Positions 24,015 through 30,453 of a stretch of DNA of 64,000 nt are shown in pieces. The stretch is from Arthrobacter crystallopoietes BAB-32 (GTDB taxonomy: Bacteria > Actinomycetota > Actinomycetes > Actinomycetales > Micrococcaceae), in the NCBI RefSeq assembly GCF_000328305.2, contig NZ_ANPE02000067.1, positions 1 through 64,000 on the forward strand, given 5' to 3'. Position 1 is the first letter of the stretch, and every line of letters starts with the position of its first letter. The position numbers and the translations under genes were made by a program. The notes below the pieces were generated by a model. It did no database searches, was not told where the DNA came from, and was given only the letters and a program-made list of their open reading frames with translations.

Positions 24015-24487
24015 ATGTTCACCTGGATCGCGGGCATAGCCATGCTGTTCTCCTGGTATGTGACTGGCTCGAACCAGATTGCGGAGCAGGAGGCGGCTGC
24101 CGCGAAAGCGACCGGCAGTCAGGCGGAAACCGCCGTACAGGATACGACGGCAGAGCCGGCGGCCGAGCCTGTCGCGGAGCAGGAGGCCGTGACGGTCCAC
24201 GAGTCGACAACGGACCGCTATCTTCACGGCTGCCCGCTCTACGGGGACACGATCGTTGATAAAGACGCCTACGGCAGCGTCAGCCACTGGGTTTGCGACC
24301 TGGGGCCCGACGGCCTGATGCGCTGGCACCACGACTACGACGCCGATGCGAGGCACATCCGCGAACGGGCGCGCAAAAACCGGCCGCGCCGGTTCAGCAG
24401 GCACCTGCTCCCGCGCCGGACCCGCTGGAAGGCTACACCGGCCCGCGCTGCTATGCGCCGGGCGGTGAGACTTGGACGCCCTGCTAG
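24015..24487 (+). pseudogene. Membrane-anchored exported protein, frameshifted near 24376
   Basis: ATG 24015 opens an N-terminal membrane helix (MFTWIAGIAMLFSWYVTG), an Ala/Glu-rich linker, and a small extracellular domain (RYLHGCPLYGDTIVDKDAYG, VSHWVCDLGPDGLMRWHHDY). Coding bias then moves to the -1 frame (PAAPVQQAPAPAPDPLEGYT, GPRCYAPGGETWTPC) to a stop at 24487. Adding one A to the AAAAA run at 24375-24379 joins them. Four Cys remain, likely two disulfides outside the cell. Basic residues precede the helix, so the start could lie further upstream. Confidence 0.55.
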
Positions 24488-24497
24488 ACCACATGGC

Positions 24498-24527
24498 AAA
24501 AGACCCCGGAAGCTTCCGGGGTCTTTT
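24498..24527. terminator. Perfect 30-nt palindromic terminator
   Basis: Two perfectly complementary 15-base halves, AAAAGACCCCGGAAG and CTTCCGGGGTCTTTT, with T-runs on both strands. A strong bidirectional terminator between the convergent genes at 24015 and 24533. Confidence 0.85.
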
Positions 24528-24532
24528 GGTGT

Positions 24533-24703
24533 CTAAGGGGTCAGGCTTTGGTCCGGCGCAGCGGCAGCCGGCCGGTTCCGGTGAACCAGGCCAGGGCCAG
24601 GCAGGCCGAGGGCGAACATGGACAGACCGTTGAACACCGGATTGAAGATCCCGATGGCCAGTGCGGCGGCGATGAGGGCGACGGTGGCGATGCGGTTGCT
24701 CAT
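24533..24703 (-). CDS. Small membrane protein, 56 aa
   Basis: ATG 24703 is chosen because a CCGCACACAT motif ends exactly seven bases before it; an in-frame ATG at 24724 would place the motif inside the gene. Two short hydrophobic helices (ATVALIAAALAIGIFNPVF and the following GLSMFALGLPGPGL), then a Pro/Ala tail. Function unknown. Confidence 0.5.
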   Translation of the reverse strand: MSNRIATVALIAAALAIGIFNPVFNGLSMFALGLPGPGLVHRNRPAAAAPDQSLTP

Positions 24704-24710
24704 GCCCCGG

Positions 24711-24720
24711 ATGTGTGCGG
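24711..24720 (-). promoter_or_regulatory. CCGCACACAT motif before the 24703 start
   Basis: Exact motif on the minus strand with seven bases between its last T and the ATG. Confidence 0.55.
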
Positions 24721-24843
24721 ACATTTCCGAAACTGAAACCGATACCCCACTCGCGCTTCCACGGATGCCCAATCAAGGGCTATTGAGCAATGCAACGTAG
24801 GTCAGCACCGCCCGGTAGGCACGATGCACGCTAGCATCCCCTC

Positions 24844-25419
24844 ATGGGTATCGAAGACGAACTGAGCGGCTACCTCGATAGCTCCGGAAATCTGCCCGAT
24901 CCTCAACGCAGACAGGCCGCCGACCTGGTCCGAGAATTTCAGGATCTGGGTCGGGAGCTGGCGGATGCGCTTCATGCCCGCGGAGTGCCGCCCCAGCATT
25001 TCACAGCAAAATCTTCAGAGCCGGCAAGCAAGATCACACACTTCTTCAAAGGCCCCATGAGCAACCCCACGATCCGCCTGGCGGACGGCTGGCGCATCCG
25101 AACACACCTCGGACTCGACGTCACGGGCTACTGGTGGCAGTGGGGCTACATCCCGGTCATCTTGGGCGGCTACGAGAAATCTGCACAGGGCTACTACGGC
25201 TACCAGCGCGTCGATATGAGCCAATGGATCGACAGAATCTCGAAGGGAAGCGCCATCCACGTAGCGCCGGAACTGATGGTGAAAAGCGCGCAGGACGAAG
25301 TCGGCCAGGCGTTCCTCTACTGCGAATACAGGGATGGAATGAGCCGGTACAAGTCGGAGCTGCGCCACTATCTCCTGCAAGGCGCAGCCGAGCTGATCAA
25401 CGGCCACCAGACCGGGTGA
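24844..25419 (+). CDS. Hypothetical protein, 191 aa
   Basis: ATG 24844 has TAGCAT ending six bases upstream and no ribosome site, so it is probably leaderless. Soluble protein: an N-terminal helical part (QRRQAADLVREFQDLGRELA), then a Trp/Tyr-rich middle (GYWWQWGYIPVILGGYEKSA, QGYYGYQRVDMSQW), and a charged C-terminus. No signal peptide or membrane helix. I do not recognise the family. Single gene, closed by the 25436 hairpin. Confidence 0.65.
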   Translation: MGIEDELSGYLDSSGNLPDPQRRQAADLVREFQDLGRELADALHARGVPPQHFTAKSSEPASKITHFFKGPMSNPTIRLADGWRIRTHLGLDVTGYWWQWGYIPVILGGYEKSAQGYYGYQRVDMSQWIDRISKGSAIHVAPELMVKSAQDEVGQAFLYCEYRDGMSRYKSELRHYLLQGAAELINGHQTG

Positions 25420-25435
25420 CCCCGGAACACGGTAA

Positions 25436-25464
25436 GAGCCCCGCGGCGATTGGCCGCGGGGCTC
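25436..25464. terminator. Bidirectional terminator
   Basis: An 11-pair stem GAGCCCCGCGG/CCGCGGGGCTC with a seven-base loop between the convergent genes at 24844 and 25480. Confidence 0.7.
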
Positions 25465-25479
25465 CAGTAGGTCTCCCCG

Positions 25480-25821
25480 CTAAGAAGCGTCGGTGAGCCC
25501 GTCACCGCCCTTGGTGAAGTCCTGCTTGGGTACGATCACGCTCTTGATCGGCGCCAGCACCTCCGGTTCGATCCAGTAGCTGACCGGGTTCTGCTCCAGC
25601 AGTGCGTCGAGGTGGAAGAGTGTGTGGTGGCCGCACAGCATGATGTCACCGACGCTGTAGGTGAACCAGGACTTCGCGGCAGCGGCCGTGCCGCAGCGGT
25701 CGCAGCGGTCGTGGGTGTAGTTCAGCGGGCTGGCCGCGTCCTGGGTTTTCAGGTGTTCGTTCAGCAGGGCTGCCCGGGGGCTGATGACGGCTTCGGTGAC
25801 GGTTTCGGTTGCAGTGTTCAT
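25480..25821 (-). CDS. DUF7455-like zinc-ribbon protein
   Basis: 113 residues. The core RCDRCGTAAAAKSWF (CxxC), then DIMLCGHHTLFHLDALLEQ, supplies a two-Cys plus Cys-His-His metal site, as in the short actinobacterial zinc-ribbon proteins grouped as DUF7455. ATG 25821, with a CCGCACACAT motif ending eight bases before it and GAAAGACC between them. It is divergent from the 25954 gene, which has its own motif. Role unknown. Confidence 0.7.
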   Translation of the reverse strand: MNTATETVTEAVISPRAALLNEHLKTQDAASPLNYTHDRCDRCGTAAAAKSWFTYSVGDIMLCGHHTLFHLDALLEQNPVSYWIEPEVLAPIKSVIVPKQDFTKGGDGLTDAS

Positions 25822-25829
25822 GGTCTTTC

Positions 25830-25839
25830 ATGTGTGCGG
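25830..25839 (-). promoter_or_regulatory. CCGCACACAT motif before the DUF7455-like gene
   Basis: Exact motif on the minus strand, eight bases before ATG 25821. It forms an inverted pair with the copy at 25902, each reading toward its own gene. Confidence 0.55.
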
Positions 25840-25901
25840 AGGCCACGACGCGCCTCTCCGTTGTTTCCCGATATGACGGCGGCGGCGGGTTCTCCCCGGT
25901 G

Positions 25902-25911
25902 CCGCACACAT
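25902..25911 (+). promoter_or_regulatory. CCGCACACAT motif before the 25954 gene
   Basis: Exact motif, 42 bases before ATG 25954, which has its own ribosome site (CAGGAGGAAG). The preceding GGTG is shared with the copy at 9836. Confidence 0.55.
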
Positions 25912-25953
25912 CAGGCGAAGAACGCAGCAGCCCCAGCCGCCAGGAGGAAGACC

Positions 25954-26352
25954 ATGCACAGGCCCACCGAGAAGACCCCGCTGCGCCGGGAAGCCGGCAA
26001 TCCCGATACGCCGCCGGACCGCATGCGCGAACTGATCCACCTCGAAGGCAACCGGGCGGACGGCGATTCGGACGCCGGGTGGTGCCGGGAAATTGTTGCC
26101 GCCAACCCTTCCGCACCGGCGGATGTGCTGGCCGAGCTGGCCGCGGACCAGAATGACTGCATAGCCCGGCTGGGCGTGGCGCAGAACCCGGTCGCCACAG
26201 CGCGCCTCGTGGAGACGCTGGTCGACGACCCCAACACCATGGTCGCCAACGCAGCACGTGAACGGCTCGGGCTGCCGAAACACCCGTTGCCCGGGCCCCG
26301 AGTGATGGGCGGCCCCTTCCGGTTCAATCCGCGCACCGGCCGCTTCGAATAG
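25954..26352 (+). CDS. Variant leucine-rich/HEAT-like repeat protein
   Basis: 132 residues. ATG 25954 follows AGGAGGAAG. Two helical repeat units are visible: WCREIVAANPSAPADVLAEL and IARLGVAQNPVATARLVETL, then TMVANAARERLGLP. The N-x-(S/P)-x2-P-x2-L-x2-L pattern is that of variant leucine-rich (HEAT-like) repeats found in small binding proteins. It probably mediates protein-protein contact; the partner is unknown. Confidence 0.65.
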   Translation: MHRPTEKTPLRREAGNPDTPPDRMRELIHLEGNRADGDSDAGWCREIVAANPSAPADVLAELAADQNDCIARLGVAQNPVATARLVETLVDDPNTMVANAARERLGLPKHPLPGPRVMGGPFRFNPRTGRFE

Positions 26353-26380
26353 CCATTGCCGGGCAGACCCGCCCCGTTCG

Positions 26381-26390
26381 CCGTACACAT
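26381..26390 (+). promoter_or_regulatory. CCGTACACAT (one-mismatch motif) before the 26398 gene
   Basis: The motif with T for C at position 4, ending seven bases before ATG 26398, in the same sense as the gene. Confidence 0.45.
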
Positions 26391-26397
26391 GCAGGGC

Positions 26398-26982
26398 ATG
26401 GAACCCATTCGCACCCTTGCCCACGTCGGTGAGCTGCTCGCCCTGCCTGCCGACTCGATCGTATGCCCGGCCGGCTCCCCCTGGCTCGGGCACATCCGCC
26501 TCAACAGTGATGACTGGCTGACTTTCGGCTCCTCCGAAGTCTCCAGCACCGATCAGGTCTGGACCCGGATCACGGCCAACGGAGGCCTTCCCTGGCTCCT
26601 GTGGGGCGAACAGCCCGCAAAGGCCGCGGCGAAGGCCTGGCAAACCGTCATTCCCGGCCGTCGGCCCGAAAAGAAAGCGCACGTCACCCTGGCACATGCC
26701 AAGAGCGCCATCACCGGACGGATCTGGAAGGTCGCCGACGCCGACATGCAAATCCTCGAACTGGACCCGGTGAGCGGCGAGTTCGCCGTCCTGCATGACA
26801 TTCCGCGGGGCACGGCGCTGGCGATCTGCCTTGGAGATCGGGAGTTTAGCCAGAGTCCGTCAGACCCTCGGGCTCCCCGCCGGGAAGGAATTCATCGACC
26901 GCGTTCCGCCAGCCGGCGGCCTCCAGATCAATGTCCAGACTGTCAGGCAAGGGAACCGAGGGGTCAGCGACATAGAGGCTGA
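26398..26982 (+). CDS. Hypothetical protein; true end probably near 26850
   Basis: Starts at ATG 26398, seven bases after the promoter-like motif. Coding character is good to about residue 150 (IRTLAHVGELLALPADSIVC, WLGHIRLNSDDWLTFGSSEV, DIPRGTALAICLGD). It is then lost exactly where the convergent gene ends (26846). One extra T in the TTT run at 26845-26847 would create a TAG stop there. As written, the frame continues as a basic tail to 26982. Soluble; family not recognised. Confidence 0.55.
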   Translation: MEPIRTLAHVGELLALPADSIVCPAGSPWLGHIRLNSDDWLTFGSSEVSSTDQVWTRITANGGLPWLLWGEQPAKAAAKAWQTVIPGRRPEKKAHVTLAHAKSAITGRIWKVADADMQILELDPVSGEFAVLHDIPRGTALAICLGDREFSQSPSDPRAPRREGIHRPRSASRRPPDQCPDCQAREPRGQRHRG

Positions 26983-27682
26983 TCTTCCCCGGCTGGACCC
27001 AGGAGGTCGCCTTGACCGTCACTTCTTCGGTGAAGATGGTTTCCGGCAGGTCAAGCCAGCCGCGCACCTGCAGCTTCTCGATCAGGTGCAGCGTTTCGAT
27101 GACGGCGAGCATCTCGCTGCAGACCGTACGCATAGCTGCCAGGAACATCTCTTCCGGGTACATCCCTCCGCTGTAGGAGCGGCGCACCTGGTCTTCATGC
27201 AGCAGGTGCCCGTACAGCCAGGCACCGGAGAGCTGCTTGTTGGTCAGTGTGCCGCCTTCCCATGCCTCCTGCGGCTGCCCGTGGGGATAGTCAGGATCTG
27301 CCTGTCTGAACCGCTTGCGAAGCTCCTTCACGTCACCCAGCAAGCTGCTGGAACCCTGATGGCCTTTCAGCGCAGTGGCGACCGCGTCAAGAACTTGGTC
27401 GTAGTGGACCTTGTCGCGTTTGAGGAACACCGGGCGCACCCTGGCCGCCGCCGACTCCAGCTGTTCAGTCGGGATGAGCTCGACCGGCTTCAGTTCCACG
27501 CCGGTCTCTCCTGTACGGAGATCCTTCGTGAGCACTGCATTAATTTGTTCTCTGGACATTTTCCGCAGCTGATCAATGTCGTCCGCCAGCGAATGGTCCT
27601 GCACGATTCTGGCGCGCAGCACGAACCGCTGCAGCAATGCGCGCTGGTTCTCCGACAACACGGCATCCCTCTCCCCCATCAC
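26846..27682 (-). CDS. Hypothetical protein, 278 aa
   Basis: Starts at GTG 27682 or the next codon ATG 27679. Largely helical and charged: ENQRALLQRFVLRARIVQDH, DQVLDAVATALKGHQG and AAMRTVCSEMLAVIETLHLI. A C-terminal strand region is TEEVTVKATSWVQPGKISLY. No membrane helix, signal peptide or catalytic motif. Possibly a binding or immunity-type protein of the element; no family recognised. Confidence 0.65.
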   Translation of the reverse strand: MMGERDAVLSENQRALLQRFVLRARIVQDHSLADDIDQLRKMSREQINAVLTKDLRTGETGVELKPVELIPTEQLESAAARVRPVFLKRDKVHYDQVLDAVATALKGHQGSSSLLGDVKELRKRFRQADPDYPHGQPQEAWEGGTLTNKQLSGAWLYGHLLHEDQVRRSYSGGMYPEEMFLAAMRTVCSEMLAVIETLHLIEKLQVRGWLDLPETIFTEEVTVKATSWVQPGKISLYVADPSVPLPDSLDIDLEAAGWRNAVDEFLPGGEPEGLTDSG

Positions 27683-27838
27683 CCGAAGGCGTCTTTCCTG
27701 ACGCCGGCCATCCTAGCCCGGGCGGGGTTGGAAGCGGAGCCCGCTAGGCGAGGGCGGGCAGTGCTCCGTGCAGTCCACGACCTTGATCCTTCTTAGGTGG
27801 AGAGCGCCCGTCGTTGCCCCCGCCGCATAGAGACCCTC

Positions 27839-27991
27839 ATGGATATTCCAACTGTTGCGGAATGGGTTGCTTCAACGAGGAGAGAGCAGGGCCTGCCGCC
27901 GAAGATCGAAGATGCTGCCACCATTCGACGGGCTCTAGCTGCCGCGGAGCGAGGCAAGATTACCAAGACTGACGTGGCGGTTGCCCAGTAG
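27839..27991 (+). CDS. Small protein, 50 aa
   Basis: ATG 27839 encodes MDIPTVAEWVASTRREQGLP and PKIEDAATIRRALAAAERGK, an amphipathic helical protein of the size of phage-type or plasmid accessory peptides. No ribosome site, so probably leaderless. It lies just behind the integrase gene on the opposite strand. It might be a recombination directionality factor, but it has no recognisable DNA-binding motif. Confidence 0.5.
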   Translation: MDIPTVAEWVASTRREQGLPPKIEDAATIRRALAAAERGKITKTDVAVAQ

Positions 27992-28042
27992 CACGCATGT
28001 ATAGGCCACCGGCCGCCGGCGGTTCTGCCCGGACCACAGGGT

Positions 28043-29407
28043 CTATCTCTTCCAATCAGGGATCAGACGCCCAGGGTCGAACACTTTCGCACCTTTCACA
28101 ATGCGACGCGGCATCACGGTTACGAAGTTGAACATGTCTTCCATCGTTGCCCGCTTAGCCGCAGTGGTCATCCCAGCCCAACCTGCCCGCAATTCTTGTC
28201 CGGTAACTACTGAGCGGCTGACGTTGGTTTTGGGCTCAGGTAATGCAGCTAGCTGCCGCTTGATGGCGGCCGATGCCGACACCCACTCCTCGGTATCCAT
28301 CACGCCAGTGGCCATCAGTTCAGCAATCTTCGCCTTCCGATTTTCGAGCGTTTGTCGTTTCTCCAGCCAAGTTGCCAGGTCGGACTCGTTGGACTCGCCT
28401 TCCTGGGCCCGATCGTGGGCCTCAAAAACTGCCTCGGCGAGGTACGATTCGGCTCCTTCGAAGCTGATGCTCATCCGGCCGCACGCGCCGCTCCCTTGGT
28501 TTTTCGGACAGCGATAGTTAGGTGTTTTCGTCCTGCCGGCGAGCCCCCGCACCATGCCGTGGCCGCAATAACCACACCGGAGGAGCCCAGTCAGTAGATG
28601 TTTTCGCGGCCCTCCCCGAGTACCCTGAGACCGTCCTGCAGCCAAGCGGTGCCGGAGCAGCAGTGAGGTCTCGTCGTCGATGATGGCCTCCCACACGTTG
28701 CGCTTCGTAATTACGCCACGATGTTCACGGTGACCGGCGATACGGGCGCTCCTGACGATCCCCACGATCGTCGTCGCCCTCCACTCCGCTCCGCGAATTG
28801 TTGGAATTCCACGATTATTCAGATCCCGTGCGATCTCATTGAGCTGTTCGCCGGCCAGAACGCGCTCGCACAGCTCCTTAATGATGACCGCTTCCTCTTC
28901 GACCACCATCGCATCCTCGCGATAGCCATAGACCCGTCGGCCCGGCCAAGCACCCTTCTCAGCCAGCTCCAAGTGTTTACGCTTAATGCGCTCCTGCGCC
29001 TTTTCGCGCTCAGCGGCTGCTACTGCACCGAAAATGTGCGCCTGAAATCGTCCTTCAGCGGTTGCCAGGTCAATCGCGCTTCCTGTCACGGAGACAATTC
29101 CTACGCTCGTCCTCTGGCTAAGCCCTATGTACTGCACCAGCTCCGCCATGCTTCTGTGGAGACGGTCCATGGCGTAGACCAGGACTACATCAACTTCACC
29201 GGCTTCCATTAACTCCTGAAGTCGGAGGTATGACGGTCGCTTCTTAAGACCCGAAGCAGAGATGTCGTTGTCTTCGAGCTCCGTCACGACAACGTAGCCG
29301 TGAGCTTGAGCGTAAGCACGACAATCGGCCAGCTGCCTTGCGACCCCAAGCCCCTCTTGAGCCAGATCCTTCGAGATGCGGGTGTAGATTGCTGCACGTA
29401 TAGCCAC
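28043..29407 (-). CDS. Large serine integrase
   Basis: 454 residues from GTG 29407; the frame is open to 29488, but the extra part is translated tadA/att DNA. Catalytic Ser12 lies in IYTRIS; then VARQLADCRAYAQAHGYVVV, VLVYAMDRLHRSM and the E-helix AAAEREKAQERIKRKHLELA. The recombinase domain follows (LNEIARDLNNRGIPTIRGAE). The zinc ribbon is LLRCGYCGHGMVRG with YRCPKNQGSGACGR, and a coiled coil precedes the end. It integrates the element between attP and attB without a tRNA. The 5' end lies about 40 bases from the tadA junction, the usual place for attP. Confidence 0.92.
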   Translation of the reverse strand: MAIRAAIYTRISKDLAQEGLGVARQLADCRAYAQAHGYVVVTELEDNDISASGLKKRPSYLRLQELMEAGEVDVVLVYAMDRLHRSMAELVQYIGLSQRTSVGIVSVTGSAIDLATAEGRFQAHIFGAVAAAEREKAQERIKRKHLELAEKGAWPGRRVYGYREDAMVVEEEAVIIKELCERVLAGEQLNEIARDLNNRGIPTIRGAEWRATTIVGIVRSARIAGHREHRGVITKRNVWEAIIDDETSLLLRHRLAAGRSQGTRGGPRKHLLTGLLRCGYCGHGMVRGLAGRTKTPNYRCPKNQGSGACGRMSISFEGAESYLAEAVFEAHDRAQEGESNESDLATWLEKRQTLENRKAKIAELMATGVMDTEEWVSASAAIKRQLAALPEPKTNVSRSVVTGQELRAGWAGMTTAAKRATMEDMFNFVTVMPRRIVKGAKVFDPGRLIPDWKR

Positions 29408-29424
29408 CGCAGTAGCGTACACGT

Positions 29425-29480
29425 CTTTTGCAACGCGCCGCTTCGTGGGCGCTATTGGCATGGACGGTACACATGCCGGG
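29425..29480. other. Element-chromosome junction (att site) in tadA
   Basis: On the minus strand, tadA codons for PGMCTVHANS are followed by sequence that no longer matches the family. The crossover core therefore lies in this interval, just upstream of the integrase start. The exact core dinucleotide cannot be read without the other junction. Confidence 0.65.
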
Positions 29481-30362
29481 CAGTCCACTGTTGAGCGCGA
29501 TCAGCATGTCGAGGCTTTCAGCCTCCCGGACCTCGCCTACGATGAGCCGGTCCGGCCGCATCCGCAGGGCTTCCTTGACCAGCCTGCGCAGCGGGATTTC
29601 GCCGCCTCCTTCCAGGTTCGGCTGGCGGCACTGCAGCCCGACGACATCCCGGAGCGGCAGCTGCAGCTCGAAGATTTCCTCCACGGTGACCACTCGTTCC
29701 CGGCTGCCGATGCTCGCCGCCAGGCAGTTGAGCATGGTGGTCTTGCCTGCCTGGGTCGCACCGGAGACCAGGATGTTGAGGCCACTGGCAACCGCTGCGG
29801 CAAGGAAACGTGCGGCTTCAGGCGAGAGCGAGCCCAGCTCGACCAGGTGTTCGAGCCGGGATGCTCTGGCGATGAACTTGCGGATGTTGACGGCCCAGTG
29901 CTTGCGCGTGATGTCCGGAATCACTACATGCAGCCGCGAGCCGTCAGGCAATGCCGCATCGACGAACGGTGAGGAGAGGTCCAGGCGGCGCCCTGAGGAT
30001 TTCAGCATCCGCTCCACCAGGTCGCGGACCTGCTGCTGCGTCAACGTCACGGACGTGAGCTCGGATTCTCCGCCCCGCGCCACGTAGACCTCTGAAGGCG
30101 AGTTGATCCAAATTTCCTCGATTATCGGATCGTCGAGCAGCGGCTGCAGCGGACCGAATCCGGCCACAGCATCGAAAACGTATTTGCGGGCATAGTCCAA
30201 CTGGCCCAGCGGCGGCAGCGTACCCAGCAGCGTCCGCTCGTCGTAGTCATTGACCGCGGCGTCGACGAGGCGGCGCACCTCCGCGGCCTGCTGGGCCGGG
30301 TCCAGCCCCCGGCGGCGGATCAGTTCACGCACCTCATCTTCGACAATACGGATGCCATCCAT
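29447..30362 (-). pseudogene. tadA: tadA/cpaF type II/IV secretion ATPase, truncated by integration
   Basis: ATG 30362 with GGGGAA six bases upstream. About 305 of the usual 400 residues remain: an N-terminal helical region, PLLDDPIIEEIWIN, the Walker A motif GATQAGKTT (201-209), TVEEIFELQL, the Walker B-like RPDRLIVGEVR (269-279) and the His box GMCTVHANS (296-304). The C-terminal region needed for hexamer function (normally leading into LCTLPLLAG) is replaced by element DNA. TadA powers Flp/Tad pilus assembly, so the locus is probably off while the element is integrated. As read, the frame runs on to 29244. Confidence 0.88.
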
Positions 30363-30453
30363 GCCATTCCCCTTAGCGCACAGCGCCATTACTGGCAGCG
30401 GGCTTATTTGAGACTGCGCCCGCTCCCGATCTCCATTCCTCCAAGGAGCCTAA

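Larger units (their letters stand above)
1..29447. mobile_element. Integrated element (serine-integrase type), left end outside window
   Basis: The right boundary is supported directly: the tadA reading frame running leftward from 30362 loses family similarity at about 29447, and a large serine integrase starts 40 bases further in. The missing 3' part of tadA is not found anywhere to the left, so the element continues past position 1 and is at least 29.4 kb. Its content is accessory: toxin-antitoxin, polymorphic toxin, resolvase, helicase and many small orphans. No relaxase, type IV secretion gene or phage structural gene is visible, so the class (integrative plasmid, satellite or conjugative element) cannot be decided. 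That all of 1-29447 is one insertion, rather than nested events, is inference. Confidence 0.7.

Noticed and set aside
24370-24385. Programmed -1 frameshift at C-AAA-AAC
   Set aside because: The heptamer lacks the first A of a canonical slippery site, and other genes nearby show the same one-base loss, so an indel is more likely.
1-29447. Conjugative element or prophage
   Set aside because: No relaxase, coupling protein, type IV secretion, capsid, terminase or portal gene can be recognised in the visible part, so neither label is supported.
29408-29488. Longer integrase N-terminus
   Set aside because: The extra 27 residues are translated from the tadA side of the junction; family members begin right before the IYTRIS motif.
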